Below are positions 25,280 through 32,885 of a stretch of 64,000 bases of DNA, one piece after another. The notes under the pieces were generated by a model. That model saw only the letters and a program-made list of their open reading frames with translations, had not been told where the DNA came from and did no database searches. The first letter of the stretch is position 1. Each line of letters begins with the position of its first letter. This stretch comes from Rossellomorea aquimaris (GTDB lineage Bacteria > Bacillota > Bacilli > Bacillales > Bacillaceae_B), in contig NZ_QNRJ01000004.1 in assembly GCF_003315075.1 (NCBI RefSeq), positions 186,001 to 250,000 of the forward strand. Reading direction: 5' to 3'. Both the position numbers and the translations under genes were made by a program.

Positions 25280-26415
25280 GACGGCTCCTCCACTTTTTCA
25301 AAATGAGATACAAACTCTCCGTAGCCTTGATCTTCTAACTCATCTTTCGGTACAAATCGAAGGGCCGCTGAATTCATGCAATATCTTAAACCTGTTGGCT
25401 CAGGACCATCATCGAATACATGCCCCAGGTGGGAGTCCGCGTGTTTACTCCTTACCTCCGTTCGCACCATAAATAGTGTGCGATCTTCCACTTCCACAAT
25501 GTTTTCTTCTACTAAGGGCTTCGTGAAACTGGGCCATCCAGTGCCGCTTTTATATTTATCTTTAGAGCTGAAGAGAGGCTCTCCTGAAACCACATCTACA
25601 TAAATACCTTCGTCTTTGTTATCCCAATACTCATTGTCAAATGCTTTCTCTGTCGCATCCTCTTGAGTTACTTTGTATTGGATATCCGTAAGTTTCCCCC
25701 TTAATTCTTCATCTGTGTAAGAAGGATATAGAGGGTTTGTGTCAAGCTTGATGTTTCGGTCGTCTCCCCAAGCTTCATCAAGGAAGTCGTCTCTTCCCGA
25801 GTTGTTTCGATAAAACTTATAACTCAATTCATTTTTCTTATAATAATCCTGGTGGTACTCTTCTGCTTTGTAAAAGGTTTTAGCAGGCTGGATTTCTGTG
25901 ACAATGTCTTCATCAAAGCGTCCTGAGTCTGCTAATTCCTGTTTTGATTGTTGAGCTATGCTCTTTTGTTCATCATCATGATAAAAAATACCACTCACGT
26001 ATTGTGGGCCTCGATCCACGAATTGCCCGCCTGCATCAGTAGGATCGATTTGTCTCCAGAACACCTTTAATAATTGTTCATACGTGATCACTTTAGGATT
26101 ATATTCAATCTGAACGGCTTCCACATGCCCCGTCTGTTTCGTGGAAACTTCATCATAGGTCGGATTCTTTTCCTCGCCACCTGTGTACCCGGAAATGACG
26201 GAATACACACCATCCAATTTTTCAAAAGGTGGCTCCATACACCAGAAGCATCCTCCTGCAAAGGTCGCAACTGCATGTTCGTCATCCACCATAGCCGTCT
26301 TTACGGGCTCACTTCCCAAGGACTTCTGGGTTATGCTTGCATAAAGTTTAGGTCCGAAAAATACCGCCAGACTCACTACCAGCATCAGGCCGATTCCTAT
26401 CATTACTTTTTTCAT
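25276..26415 (-). CDS. msrAB: Membrane-anchored methionine sulfoxide reductase MsrA-MsrB fusion
   Basis: 379-residue bifunctional enzyme. An N-terminal signal anchor ([20 protein letters not shown]) places it outside the membrane. The MsrA domain (about 45-210) has the catalytic motif [11 protein letters not shown]; the MsrB domain (about 235-365) has [15 protein letters not shown] and catalytic RYCMNS, and lacks the CxxC zinc pairs of zinc-type MsrB. Together they repair S- and R-methionine sulfoxide in exported proteins. The gene overlaps the kinase gene by about 70 nt and is coupled to the Crp gene. ATG at 26415 is favoured by spacing to GAGGAG. The electron donor is not encoded nearby; a thioredoxin-like protein or the DM13 protein are candidates. 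Confidence 0.92.
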   Translation of the reverse strand: MKKVMIGIGLMLVVSLAVFFGPKLYASITQKSLGSEPVKTAMVDDEHAVATFAGGCFWCMEPPFEKLDGVYSVISGYTGGEEKNPTYDEVSTKQTGHVEAVQIEYNPKVITYEQLLKVFWRQIDPTDAGGQFVDRGPQYVSGIFYHDDEQKSIAQQSKQELADSGRFDEDIVTEIQPAKTFYKAEEYHQDYYKKNELSYKFYRNNSGRDDFLDEAWGDDRNIKLDTNPLYPSYTDEELRGKLTDIQYKVTQEDATEKAFDNEYWDNKDEGIYVDVVSGEPLFSSKDKYKSGTGWPSFTKPLVEENIVEVEDRTLFMVRTEVRSKHADSHLGHVFDDGPEPTGLRYCMNSAALRFVPKDELEDQGYGEFVSHFEKVEEPS

Positions 26416-27460
26416 CATCTCTCCTCCTCATTTCTAAAGGCAATCGGAACCAAAAGGTGCTGCCTGTCTCCCCATCACTTTCGACTCCGATCTCTCCTCC
26501 ATGAAGTTCAACAATTTCTTTGCTTATGGATAGCCCCAGGCCAGACCCTCCTCCTGCTTTATTACGGGACTTCTCTACCCGATAAAAACGCTGAAAGATC
26601 GATGCCTGTTCTTCAAGGGGAACACCCTTTCCTTCGTCTGTGACCGAAAAGCTCATCATCTCCCCATCCTTCGCTGCTTTTATTTCCAATGACGTATGAT
26701 TTGGGGAAAAGGATAGAGCATTCTGTATAAAGTTCGTCATTACTCTTTTGATTTGAACGGGCATTAAAGGAACGAGAGGTAAATCTTCATCGTACTGTAC
26801 AATCACTTCAACATTCTTTTCTAGTAAAACCCTTTCGAACTGCTGAATGGTTTCGATCAGGAGTTTATCGATTGGTGTCGGATGCGGATTCCATGGCAGC
26901 TTCCTATTTTCCAACTGTGAAAATTCCAGTACTTCTTCAATTAATAGACCAAGTTTTTCGGTTTCTGACAAAATCGTCTCGTAATATCTCTTTCGTGCTT
27001 CAGGTTCTTCAATAATGTCATCGTTCAAAGCGGCAACAAAAGAATGGATCGATGATAAAGGTGTTCTAAGGTCATGGGAAACATTGGCGATCAGTTCACT
27101 CTTGAACTTCTCTGATTCCCTTAATTCGTCGAACATTGCTTCTATTCTAGTGGACATATGATTAAAGTTAGCAGCGAGCTCTCTAATTTCCTGAGGTCCA
27201 GCCTCTGTCACCTTCACATCAAAGTCACCCTTAGCCATCCGCTCCGCTTCATTGCTCATCTGCTTTACTGACTTTAATAAAGGCGATGTGATCATCAAAT
27301 TCACGGCAAAGGATAGGATCCCCGCTCCAAGCGTAATAAGGGAAAGCAGGATAATGATATTGGTTGAGATGAACATCTGAACATACGAGATTGTGAGAAA
27401 TACTAAGATTACGGAGAGCGAAATCGTGTTGGCTAATATAAGGAGGGTTCTAATTTTCAT
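26348..27460 (-). CDS. Sensor histidine kinase
   Basis: 370-residue membrane kinase. Two N-terminal membrane helices (about 1-60) enclose almost no external loop, so it probably senses within the membrane. Then HAMP ([20 protein letters not shown]), HisKA with the phosphorylated His in [15 protein letters not shown], and HATPase_c with N box, DEGKGVP and [22 protein letters not shown] at 27460 overlaps the regulator gene by 11 nt. The C terminus reads about 70 nt into the msrAB gene in another frame, giving an unusual basic tail ([20 protein letters not shown]). Partner is the upstream response regulator. Confidence 0.92.
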   Translation of the reverse strand: MKIRTLLILANTISLSVILVFLTISYVQMFISTNIIILLSLITLGAGILSFAVNLMITSPLLKSVKQMSNEAERMAKGDFDVKVTEAGPQEIRELAANFNHMSTRIEAMFDELRESEKFKSELIANVSHDLRTPLSSIHSFVAALNDDIIEEPEARKRYYETILSETEKLGLLIEEVLEFSQLENRKLPWNPHPTPIDKLLIETIQQFERVLLEKNVEVIVQYDEDLPLVPLMPVQIKRVMTNFIQNALSFSPNHTSLEIKAAKDGEMMSFSVTDEGKGVPLEEQASIFQRFYRVEKSRNKAGGGSGLGLSISKEIVELHGGEIGVESDGETGSTFWFRLPLEMRRRDDEKSNDRNRPDAGSESGGIFRT

Positions 27461-28157
27461 AAGGCTGCCGCTCCTCAAACTTATAACCTATCCCCCACAC
27501 GGTTTTTATCCATTGAGGCTCAGAAGGATCGACCTCTATCTTTTCTCTTAACCTGCGAATATGGACATTGATCGTGTTGGCATCACCCAGATATTCATAA
27601 CCCCATAAAGTTTCGAGCAACTGGGATTTGGAGAACACCTGTGAAGGGTGCTCTGCCAACAGGGTTAATAAATCGAATTCTTTCAAGGTCATGTCAATTT
27701 CTCTCCCGGTAACGACTACTTTTCGTTTATCCCGATCAATGAGTAAGTCCCTCCACTTAAGAACTTCCTTTTGAGCTTCCCGGTTTTTGGGGGAATAGGT
27801 CCTTCTTAATACGTTTTTGACACGGAGCAATAATTCCCGGGGACTGAAAGGTTTGGTGACATAGTCATCCGCACCTATCGTCAGCCCATAAATCCGATCC
27901 TTCTCCTGCCCCAGTGCTGTCAGCATGATGATGGGTGTGTCGCTGTCTTCCCTTATCTTTTCAGCAGCCTGCCACCCATCCATTTGAGGCATCATTATAT
28001 CCAGGATCACGATGTCCGGTTGGAACGTTTTGTATCGTTCGATTGCCTCATATCCGTTTGAGGCAGTACTCACTTCATAGCCCTCCCTCATGAGATACCG
28101 TGAGCATACATCCACAATATTTTCTTCATCATCTACTAACAGCACTTTGTTTGCCAT
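27450..28157 (-). CDS. OmpR/PhoB-family response regulator
   Basis: 235 residues: receiver domain with acidic pocket DDEE (9-12), phosphorylation site Asp53 in VILDIMMPQMDG, conserved Thr/Lys (MLTA, YVTKPF), then an OmpR-type winged helix (TLKEFDLLTLLAEHPSQVFS, NVHIRRLREKIE, VWGIGYKFE). AAGGAG precedes the ATG. Second gene of the operon, 13 nt after the DM13 gene. CTTAA-type direct repeats upstream of the operon are a candidate binding site, which would make the operon autoregulated. Confidence 0.94.
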   Translation of the reverse strand: MANKVLLVDDEENIVDVCSRYLMREGYEVSTASNGYEAIERYKTFQPDIVILDIMMPQMDGWQAAEKIREDSDTPIIMLTALGQEKDRIYGLTIGADDYVTKPFSPRELLLRVKNVLRRTYSPKNREAQKEVLKWRDLLIDRDKRKVVVTGREIDMTLKEFDLLTLLAEHPSQVFSKSQLLETLWGYEYLGDANTINVHIRRLREKIEVDPSEPQWIKTVWGIGYKFEERQPYEN

Positions 28158-28170
28158 GGCTTACTCTCCT

Positions 28171-28689
28171 TTACATTGCCTTACCTAACTCAGCACGACC
28201 GAAATCCACATTAAATTGCTTACACCAAATCACAATATGCATCCCTGATGAAGCAGAATGATCTCCTGGAATCTCATAATTTTGATTACCGATGTTCCCC
28301 TTTAATTCACCCAGTGAAATCCCTTCTATTGTATCCTGACCTTCTTCTACTAAGTAAACGTATAGATCCGGTCCATTGGTCACTTCAAAATTTTCCAATC
28401 GAATATTTTTTCCTGATATTCTCACTTTTCCTTTTGCATCGTGATTTTCATCTGCTCCTTGAAAAATCCCGACTAATTCATTTATTTCCATTGTATCGTT
28501 TGTCATTTCGTCTGGCGAAGATGAGTCGGTTTCTTTCATAGTATTCTCTTCTTGTTCTTTCATATTTGAGGCAGATGACGATGAAACAGGCGCTTCGTTC
28601 ACCACCTTATCTAAAAATAACGGAGAAATCAGCCACCATCCCACTCCTAATACTCCTACTACAGCTATTCCAAGCATCCATTTTCTCAT
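28171..28689 (-). CDS. Membrane-anchored DM13-domain protein
   Basis: 172 residues. N-terminal membrane anchor (MRKWMLGIAVVGVLGVGWWL), a Ser/Glu/Met-rich linker, and a DM13 domain from about 70: GIFQGADENHDAKGKVRISG, RLENFEVTNGPDLYVYLVE, LGELKGNIGNQNYEIPG and HIVIWCKQFNVDFGRAEL. The single cysteine in VIWCK is the conserved residue for which a redox or electron transfer role has been proposed in this domain. Located outside the membrane. First gene of the operon that ends with MsrAB and the Crp regulator. Confidence 0.9.
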   Translation of the reverse strand: MRKWMLGIAVVGVLGVGWWLISPLFLDKVVNEAPVSSSSASNMKEQEENTMKETDSSSPDEMTNDTMEINELVGIFQGADENHDAKGKVRISGKNIRLENFEVTNGPDLYVYLVEEGQDTIEGISLGELKGNIGNQNYEIPGDHSASSGMHIVIWCKQFNVDFGRAELGKAM

Positions 28690-28742
28690 TTACTCATCCC
28701 CTCGTTATGATTAACGATAGTATAATAAACAAACCTTATGGA

Positions 28743-28772
28743 TTCTTAACGAAAATCTTAAATAATTCTTAA
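28743..28772 (-). promoter_or_regulatory. Direct repeats upstream of DM13-kinase-msrAB operon
   Basis: On the minus strand TTAAG occurs three times (complement CTTAA at 28745, 28757, 28768), spaced 12 and 11 nt, about one helical turn. This arrangement is typical of OmpR-family response regulator sites; a TATTATACT -10-like region lies between it and the start codon. Confidence 0.5.
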
Positions 28773-28852
28773 ATGTGATACTCCTTTCATTTTGGACAGT
28801 CGCAAGCTTATCTGAGATAGTAATAGATATCGAATGAAAAGGAGCAGAATCC

Positions 28853-29935
28853 ATGCTAATTTTTATATTTTCACTTGCCGCTTTGATCGTGATTGCCTTC
28901 CTGGTTGTCCGGTTTTATCCTGCATTTGGTGAGAAGCCTTCCCTTCAACGTGTTCAGCCCTCTCCCCAACATTCAAAAGGCTCATTTAAAAATTCCATTC
29001 CAACCTCTATGGATACCAGCTTTTCCACGTCTCTTACAATGATTCGGGATCTTATGAAAAGAAATAGCAACCGTAAACCTGATACCGATATTCCCAGGGT
29101 CCGATTTCCATCCTTTGACCACCCTCATTCTGCTACGAATGTCACTTGGTTCGGGCACTCAGCTTCCATGGTTGAGATTGATGGAAAAAGGCTATTGCTT
29201 GATCCCATGTTTGGTCGTGCTCCATCCCCTTTTCCTTGGATGGGCGGGAAACGGTTTAGCAAAGACCTCCCGTTTCAAATGGATGAACTACCTTCTATTG
29301 ATGCTGTGATCTTTTCACATGATCATTACGATCATCTGGATTATGGTACGATTCAAAAGCTTCGAGGCAAAGTGAATCAGTTCTTTGTTCCCATCGGGGT
29401 AGGGAGTCACCTTGAGAGATGGGGAATCCATTCTGATTACATTGTAGAGCTCGATTGGTGGGACGAGATTGAGTGGAGTGGTCTTACTCTGGCTTGTACC
29501 CCGGCACGACATTTTTCCGGGAGAAGCTTACATGATCGCAATGCTACTTTATGGTGTTCGTGGTGTATCATCGGGAACTCTTCCAGAATCTTTTTCAGCG
29601 GAGATAGTGGGTACGGGCCACATTTTAAAGAAATCGGCAGTGCTTATGGACCATTCGATTTGTCCCTGATGGAATGTGGTCAATATGATCCCAGATGGGC
29701 ACCGATACATATGTGTCCGGAAGAGACTGTACAAGCCCACCTTGATGTGAAGGGGAAGTGGCTTCTGCCCATTCATTGGGGTGCTTTCACGTTATCTTTT
29801 CATGAATGGACAGATCCCATAATGAGAGTGACGAATAGCGGTGCAGAACAGGGGGTTCATGTTGTTACCCCTCGAATCGGAGAAACGTTTCCAGTAGAAG
29901 GTGATTCCTACCCCTCTTCAATATGGTGGGAATGA
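28853..29935 (+). CDS. MBL-fold hydrolase, NAPE-PLD/UlaG-like
   Basis: 360 residues. N-terminal membrane helix (MLIFIFSLAALIVIAFLVV), then a metallo-beta-lactamase fold: TWFGHSASMVEIDGKRLLLD, metal motif FSHDHYDHLD (HxHxDH, about 160-169), further ligands in ARHFSGR, FSGDSGYG and LPIHWGAF. These are the features of the N-acylphosphatidylethanolamine-hydrolysing phospholipase D-like group. Probably a membrane-anchored phosphodiesterase acting on lipid-like substrates. AAGGAG precedes the ATG. Divergent from the DM13 operon. Confidence 0.88.
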   Translation: MLIFIFSLAALIVIAFLVVRFYPAFGEKPSLQRVQPSPQHSKGSFKNSIPTSMDTSFSTSLTMIRDLMKRNSNRKPDTDIPRVRFPSFDHPHSATNVTWFGHSASMVEIDGKRLLLDPMFGRAPSPFPWMGGKRFSKDLPFQMDELPSIDAVIFSHDHYDHLDYGTIQKLRGKVNQFFVPIGVGSHLERWGIHSDYIVELDWWDEIEWSGLTLACTPARHFSGRSLHDRNATLWCSWCIIGNSSRIFFSGDSGYGPHFKEIGSAYGPFDLSLMECGQYDPRWAPIHMCPEETVQAHLDVKGKWLLPIHWGAFTLSFHEWTDPIMRVTNSGAEQGVHVVTPRIGETFPVEGDSYPSSIWWE

Positions 29936-29993
29936 ACCAACCATCGCCTAGTTGTATACAATATCTAAGAACTTTAAAGTAGGCGATTATACT

Positions 29994-30536
29994 ATGAGCA
30001 ATGAACAAAAAGCCACATTGGGAGCATGGATCGCGGCAATCGGAACGGTCATTGCCGCTATTGGCAGTACCCCCATTAAGAGCATTCCAGAAAATACTTT
30101 AAACTCGTTCAATCTCGTAGGAAATGAACTTCAAGCAACGGGAAATGCGTTAGAAGCAGATGCAATAGATGATTTCACCCTGACGAAAGCAGGAAATGAA
30201 ATTCAAGCGATCGGAAACGTAACCGTTATAGCCGGCATACTCATTAAGTTTAATGACATTACGAAGCAAGAGTTGAATATTAAAGGAAATCTCCTTCAAG
30301 CATTGGGTGGAGGGGCTGCCCTTGCCGATTCATTTGATGAAGAACATACGTTAGAAGAGCTATATTCTATATACGGAAATCTCCTTCAGGTTATTGGTAA
30401 CTCACTACAGGCCATCGCTGGAATCCTCGAATTGAATGAAAGGGACAGCGGGAATATCAATGTGACGGGGAGCTGGATCCAGGCAATCGGTGCTGTCATA
30501 TCGGCATTGGTACAAACGAAGGAATCTTCCTCCTGA
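29994..30536 (+). CDS. Repetitive protein with GN-x-LQAxGN motifs (DUF6944-like)
   Basis: 180 residues from MSNEQKATLGAWIAAIGTVI. The motif GN-x-(L/I)-Q-A-x-G recurs at least five times (GNELQATGN, GNEIQAIGN, GNLLQALGG, GNLLQVIGNSLQA, GSWIQAIGA), separated by polar helical linkers, which suggests an amphipathic repeat protein. I associate this pattern with a Bacillaceae family of unknown function (DUF6944), from memory. No signal peptide. The Shine-Dalgarno is weak, so the exact start is less sure. Confidence 0.72.
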   Translation: MSNEQKATLGAWIAAIGTVIAAIGSTPIKSIPENTLNSFNLVGNELQATGNALEADAIDDFTLTKAGNEIQAIGNVTVIAGILIKFNDITKQELNIKGNLLQALGGGAALADSFDEEHTLEELYSIYGNLLQVIGNSLQAIAGILELNERDSGNINVTGSWIQAIGAVISALVQTKESSS

Positions 30537-30563
30537 AGTTGTTTTACATACTCAATTAGTGAG

Positions 30564-30601
30564 AATGTAAAGCAACCAGGTTAGCAGCTGCTTTACATTT
30601 A
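30564..30601 (+). terminator. Hairpin after repetitive-protein gene
   Basis: AATGTAAAGCA / TGCTTTACATT, an 11-bp perfect stem with a 14-nt loop, followed by a short T/A run. Confidence 0.75.
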
Positions 30602-30719
30602 ATAACTCAAAAAAATGTCATAGGTCTATTATCACAAACTCTCTCTAGATGGGTGAATGCCCAGTCCTTTTCGTATCGGTGCGAATATTCATAACCTAGA
30701 TAGAGAGGAGGTTTATGTT

Positions 30720-30992
30720 ATGAATGATTTTCATACTGTAAGTAATGAACCATTTATCAATTATCATGATGTACGTCGCCCAATCGGACGTGTGGGGTTT
30801 GGCAGGCCTGGATTTGGCTTTGGTGGATTTGGAAGAAGACCGTTTGGGTTCGGATTCAACCCGTTTTTAGGGGGGCTTGCCGGTGGGCTGCTTGGAGCTG
30901 CATTATTGAGCCCGTACGGATATGGATATGGATATGGATACGGATATCCTTCACCTTATTATGGTTATCCTCCTTACCCTTATTATTATTAA
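30720..30992 (+). CDS. Gly/Tyr/Phe-rich protein, probable spore coat or surface protein
   Basis: 90 residues from MNDFHTVSNEPFINYHDV, preceded by GAGGAGG. A Gly-Phe-Arg block (GFGRPGFGFGGFGRRPFGFG), a short hydrophobic segment (FLGGLAGGLLGAALL) and a Tyr/Pro/Gly tail (YGYGYGYGYPSPYYGYPPYP). Low-complexity Tyr/Gly proteins of this type are common in the spore coat, where tyrosines can be cross-linked; this is inference from composition. Monocistronic with its own terminator. Confidence 0.65.
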   Translation: MNDFHTVSNEPFINYHDVRRPIGRVGFGRPGFGFGGFGRRPFGFGFNPFLGGLAGGLLGAALLSPYGYGYGYGYGYPSPYYGYPPYPYYY

Positions 30993-31003
30993 TAAAACCA
31001 TAC

Positions 31004-31049
31004 AAAAAAGGAGCCAGGCACCGCATTCAATGCATGTTGGCTCCTTTTT
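31004..31049 (+). terminator. Terminator after Gly/Tyr-rich protein gene
   Basis: AAAAAAGGAGCCA / TGGCTCCTTTTT stem with inner GCAT/ATGC pairing. Confidence 0.85.
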
Positions 31050-31081
31050 AATGTTTCCTTACGATTTGCAGATATCCCAGC

Positions 31082-31118
31082 AAGAGGGACGGACCTCAAA
31101 GTGAGGTCCGTCCCTCTT
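31082..31118. repeat. GAGGGACGGACCT palindrome, copy 3
   Basis: AAGAGGGACGGACCTC (31082-31097), 5-nt loop, GAGGTCCGTCCCTCTT (31103-31118): a perfect 16-bp stem ending 3 nt before the catE stop. Probably acts as its terminator. Confidence 0.9.
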
Positions 31119-31121
31119 CTC

Positions 31122-31970
31122 TTACAGGCTTAAATAGATCCGATTGCCTGATGGGTCATCGGTCAGGATTTTTCCATTTTGTTCGCGTATGGTCGCTCCA
31201 ATGGATTGAAGCTGTCGGATGATGGTGGTGCGTTTTTCTTCGGTTGGGAAGTGTAGGGTGAATGAGTTTAAGCCCACACTGTTTTCAGCTGGTCTCGGCG
31301 CTCCTACCCCGTTCCAGGTGTTCAGCCCAATATGATGATGATATCCACCTGTTGAAATGAAAAGTGCCTGACTTCCGAATCGACTGACTACATCGAAGCC
31401 AAGTCCCTTCCCGTAGAATTCCTCTGTTGATTTCAAATCAGAAACATGCAGATGGATGTGTCCCATGACCGTACCGGCAGGAAGGCCTTCCCACGGCTGT
31501 CCCATTGCCTCAGCCAAAATCCCCTTTGCATCGATGGGATCAACTGCCATCTTTACCTGATCGCCATTCCATGTCCATTCCGATGAAGGACGGTCCCTGT
31601 AAATCTCGATTCCATTTCCATCCGGATCTGACAAATACAGTGCTTCACTAACCAGGTGATCAGAAGACCCCAGTTGAATATTCAGCTTTATAAAATGTTC
31701 TACTATTTTTCCCAGATCTGCTCTATTCGGTAACAACAGGGCAAAATGGTACAATCCTGTTGTTCCGGGCTGCTTCGGTAAAACATTTTCCGGTTGTTCC
31801 AGAGATAATAATGGGTGGATCCCATCTGCGGTCAAAGTCGCTCTATTCTCTGTTTGTTCCATTACTTTAAACCCGATTACTTCTTGATAAAAGGAAAGAG
31901 ATCGTTCTAAGTTTTCAACTTTTATATTTACTTCCCCAACGAATGTATGTGGTTCTTTATGAAAATTCAT
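31122..31970 (-). CDS. catE: Catechol 2,3-dioxygenase-like VOC protein (CatE)
   Basis: 282 residues, two vicinal-oxygen-chelate modules. First module: HTFVGEVNIKVENLERSLSF to YLSDPDGNGIEIYRDR; second: GHIHLHVSDLKSTEEFYGKG to DDPSGNRIYL. Metal ligands are in MGHIHLHVSDL, YHHHIGLN and the terminal acidic position. B. subtilis CatE cleaves catechols during thiol-reactive quinone stress. The ATG at 31970 is chosen because the earlier ATG overlaps GGGAGG. Directly downstream of the DoxX-like gene, as in catDE. Confidence 0.88.
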   Translation of the reverse strand: MNFHKEPHTFVGEVNIKVENLERSLSFYQEVIGFKVMEQTENRATLTADGIHPLLSLEQPENVLPKQPGTTGLYHFALLLPNRADLGKIVEHFIKLNIQLGSSDHLVSEALYLSDPDGNGIEIYRDRPSSEWTWNGDQVKMAVDPIDAKGILAEAMGQPWEGLPAGTVMGHIHLHVSDLKSTEEFYGKGLGFDVVSRFGSQALFISTGGYHHHIGLNTWNGVGAPRPAENSVGLNSFTLHFPTEEKRTTIIRQLQSIGATIREQNGKILTDDPSGNRIYLSL

Positions 31971-31985
31971 TTTAATTCCTCCCAT

Positions 31986-32387
31986 TCATTCTGACTGTGA
32001 AAACTTCTGATCTATTGAGAACAATGATTCCTTAGCCACGACAAAATATAATGAAATCGCAAGCAGTGCTAAATCTAATTCATATCCGGCCATCTGTCCA
32101 TTCCCTAAGAAACCGGCAGCTAATTTTACTTTGACGATTGCTCCCAGCATGATTAACGCAAATAATCCAGCCACGACACGAGTCCCGATCCCAAGGATCA
32201 TTGCCAGTCCACCGACCAGTTCAATGATGGCGACTACATAAGCCGCAAATCCCGGCAGTCCTAAACTTTGAAAGAAACCGACCGTATTTTCAATCCCTCC
32301 CTGAAACTTAGTCAAACCGTGAATGAAAAAGGTGATTCCTAGAAATATTCTTAAAATAAATGCCCCTATTAAGTGATTCTTTAGCAT
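31986..32387 (-). CDS. catD: DoxX-family membrane oxidoreductase (CatD)
   Basis: 133-residue protein with four membrane helices; FLGITFFIHGLTKFQGGIEN and the helices ELVGGLAMILGIGTRVVAGL and LDLALLAISLYFVVAKE mark the DoxX family. CatD of B. subtilis is a membrane oxidoreductase induced by catechol and quinones together with CatE. First gene of a two-gene leftward operon, divergent from an HxlR regulator that probably controls it. Confidence 0.88.
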   Translation of the reverse strand: MLKNHLIGAFILRIFLGITFFIHGLTKFQGGIENTVGFFQSLGLPGFAAYVVAIIELVGGLAMILGIGTRVVAGLFALIMLGAIVKVKLAAGFLGNGQMAGYELDLALLAISLYFVVAKESLFSIDQKFSQSE

Positions 32388-32427
32388 TGTCTATTCTTCC
32401 TTCCTTTTTGTTATTTTATTAAAGTTA

Positions 32428-32487
32428 GTTACTTTATGTAACCTATACTATTTTAATAACTATGTTCTGTCAAGTAATTAAATTACT
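32428..32487. promoter_or_regulatory. Inverted repeats between catD and HxlR gene
   Basis: GTTAC-TTTAT-GTAAC (32428-32442) and the perfect 15-nt palindrome AGTAATTAAATTACT (32473-32487) lie in the shared divergent region; likely operators of the adjacent HxlR-type repressor. TATACT near 32506 may be the regulator's -10. Confidence 0.6.
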
Positions 32488-32539
32488 AAAAAGGTGTTTT
32501 TGTGGTATACTAGTCACAAAGAAGGAGGCGCCTGACAAA

Positions 32540-32854
32540 ATGAATCAATCAGAAATTTGTCCAAGGTTTGAGAAGGCCATCGGCATCTTAAGTCAAAGAT
32601 GGACAGCACTCATCATTTATCAATTGCTTACCGGCCCACAACGGAACTGCACCATCAAAGACGCAATCGGCATCAGTGGGAGACTTCTATCAGAGCGTTT
32701 AAAGGATCTTGAAGAAGAAGGAATCGTAAAACGAGACGTCTACCCGGAAACACCCGTGCGTATTGAATATTCACTAACTAAAAAAGGATATTCTTTAGAA
32801 CCTTTAATGAAAGATATAGAAAAGTGGTCCCAGGAGTGGATTGAGAAGGAATGA
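32540..32854 (+). CDS. HxlR-family quinone-responsive regulator (CatR/YodB-like)
   Basis: 104 residues, start set by AAGGAGG. N-terminal cysteine in SEICPRFEKAIGIL (Cys7) corresponds to the redox-active Cys6/Cys7 of YodB and CatR. wHTH with LSQRWTALIIYQLLTGPQRN, SGRLLSERLKDLEEEGIVKR and the wing VYPETPVRIEYSLTKKG. Quinones or diamide alkylate or oxidise the cysteine and relieve repression in the family. Only one further cysteine, Cys27-region (NCTIKD), is present. Divergent from catDE, so that operon is its likely target. Confidence 0.88.
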   Translation: MNQSEICPRFEKAIGILSQRWTALIIYQLLTGPQRNCTIKDAIGISGRLLSERLKDLEEEGIVKRDVYPETPVRIEYSLTKKGYSLEPLMKDIEKWSQEWIEKE

Positions 32855-32855
32855 A

Positions 32856-32885
32856 AACCCGTCAGATTATTGGCGGGTGTTTTTG
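32856..32885. terminator. Terminator between convergent HxlR and NERD genes
   Basis: AAAACCCG / CGGGTGTTTTT arms; overlaps the last codons of the leftward gene. Confidence 0.6.
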
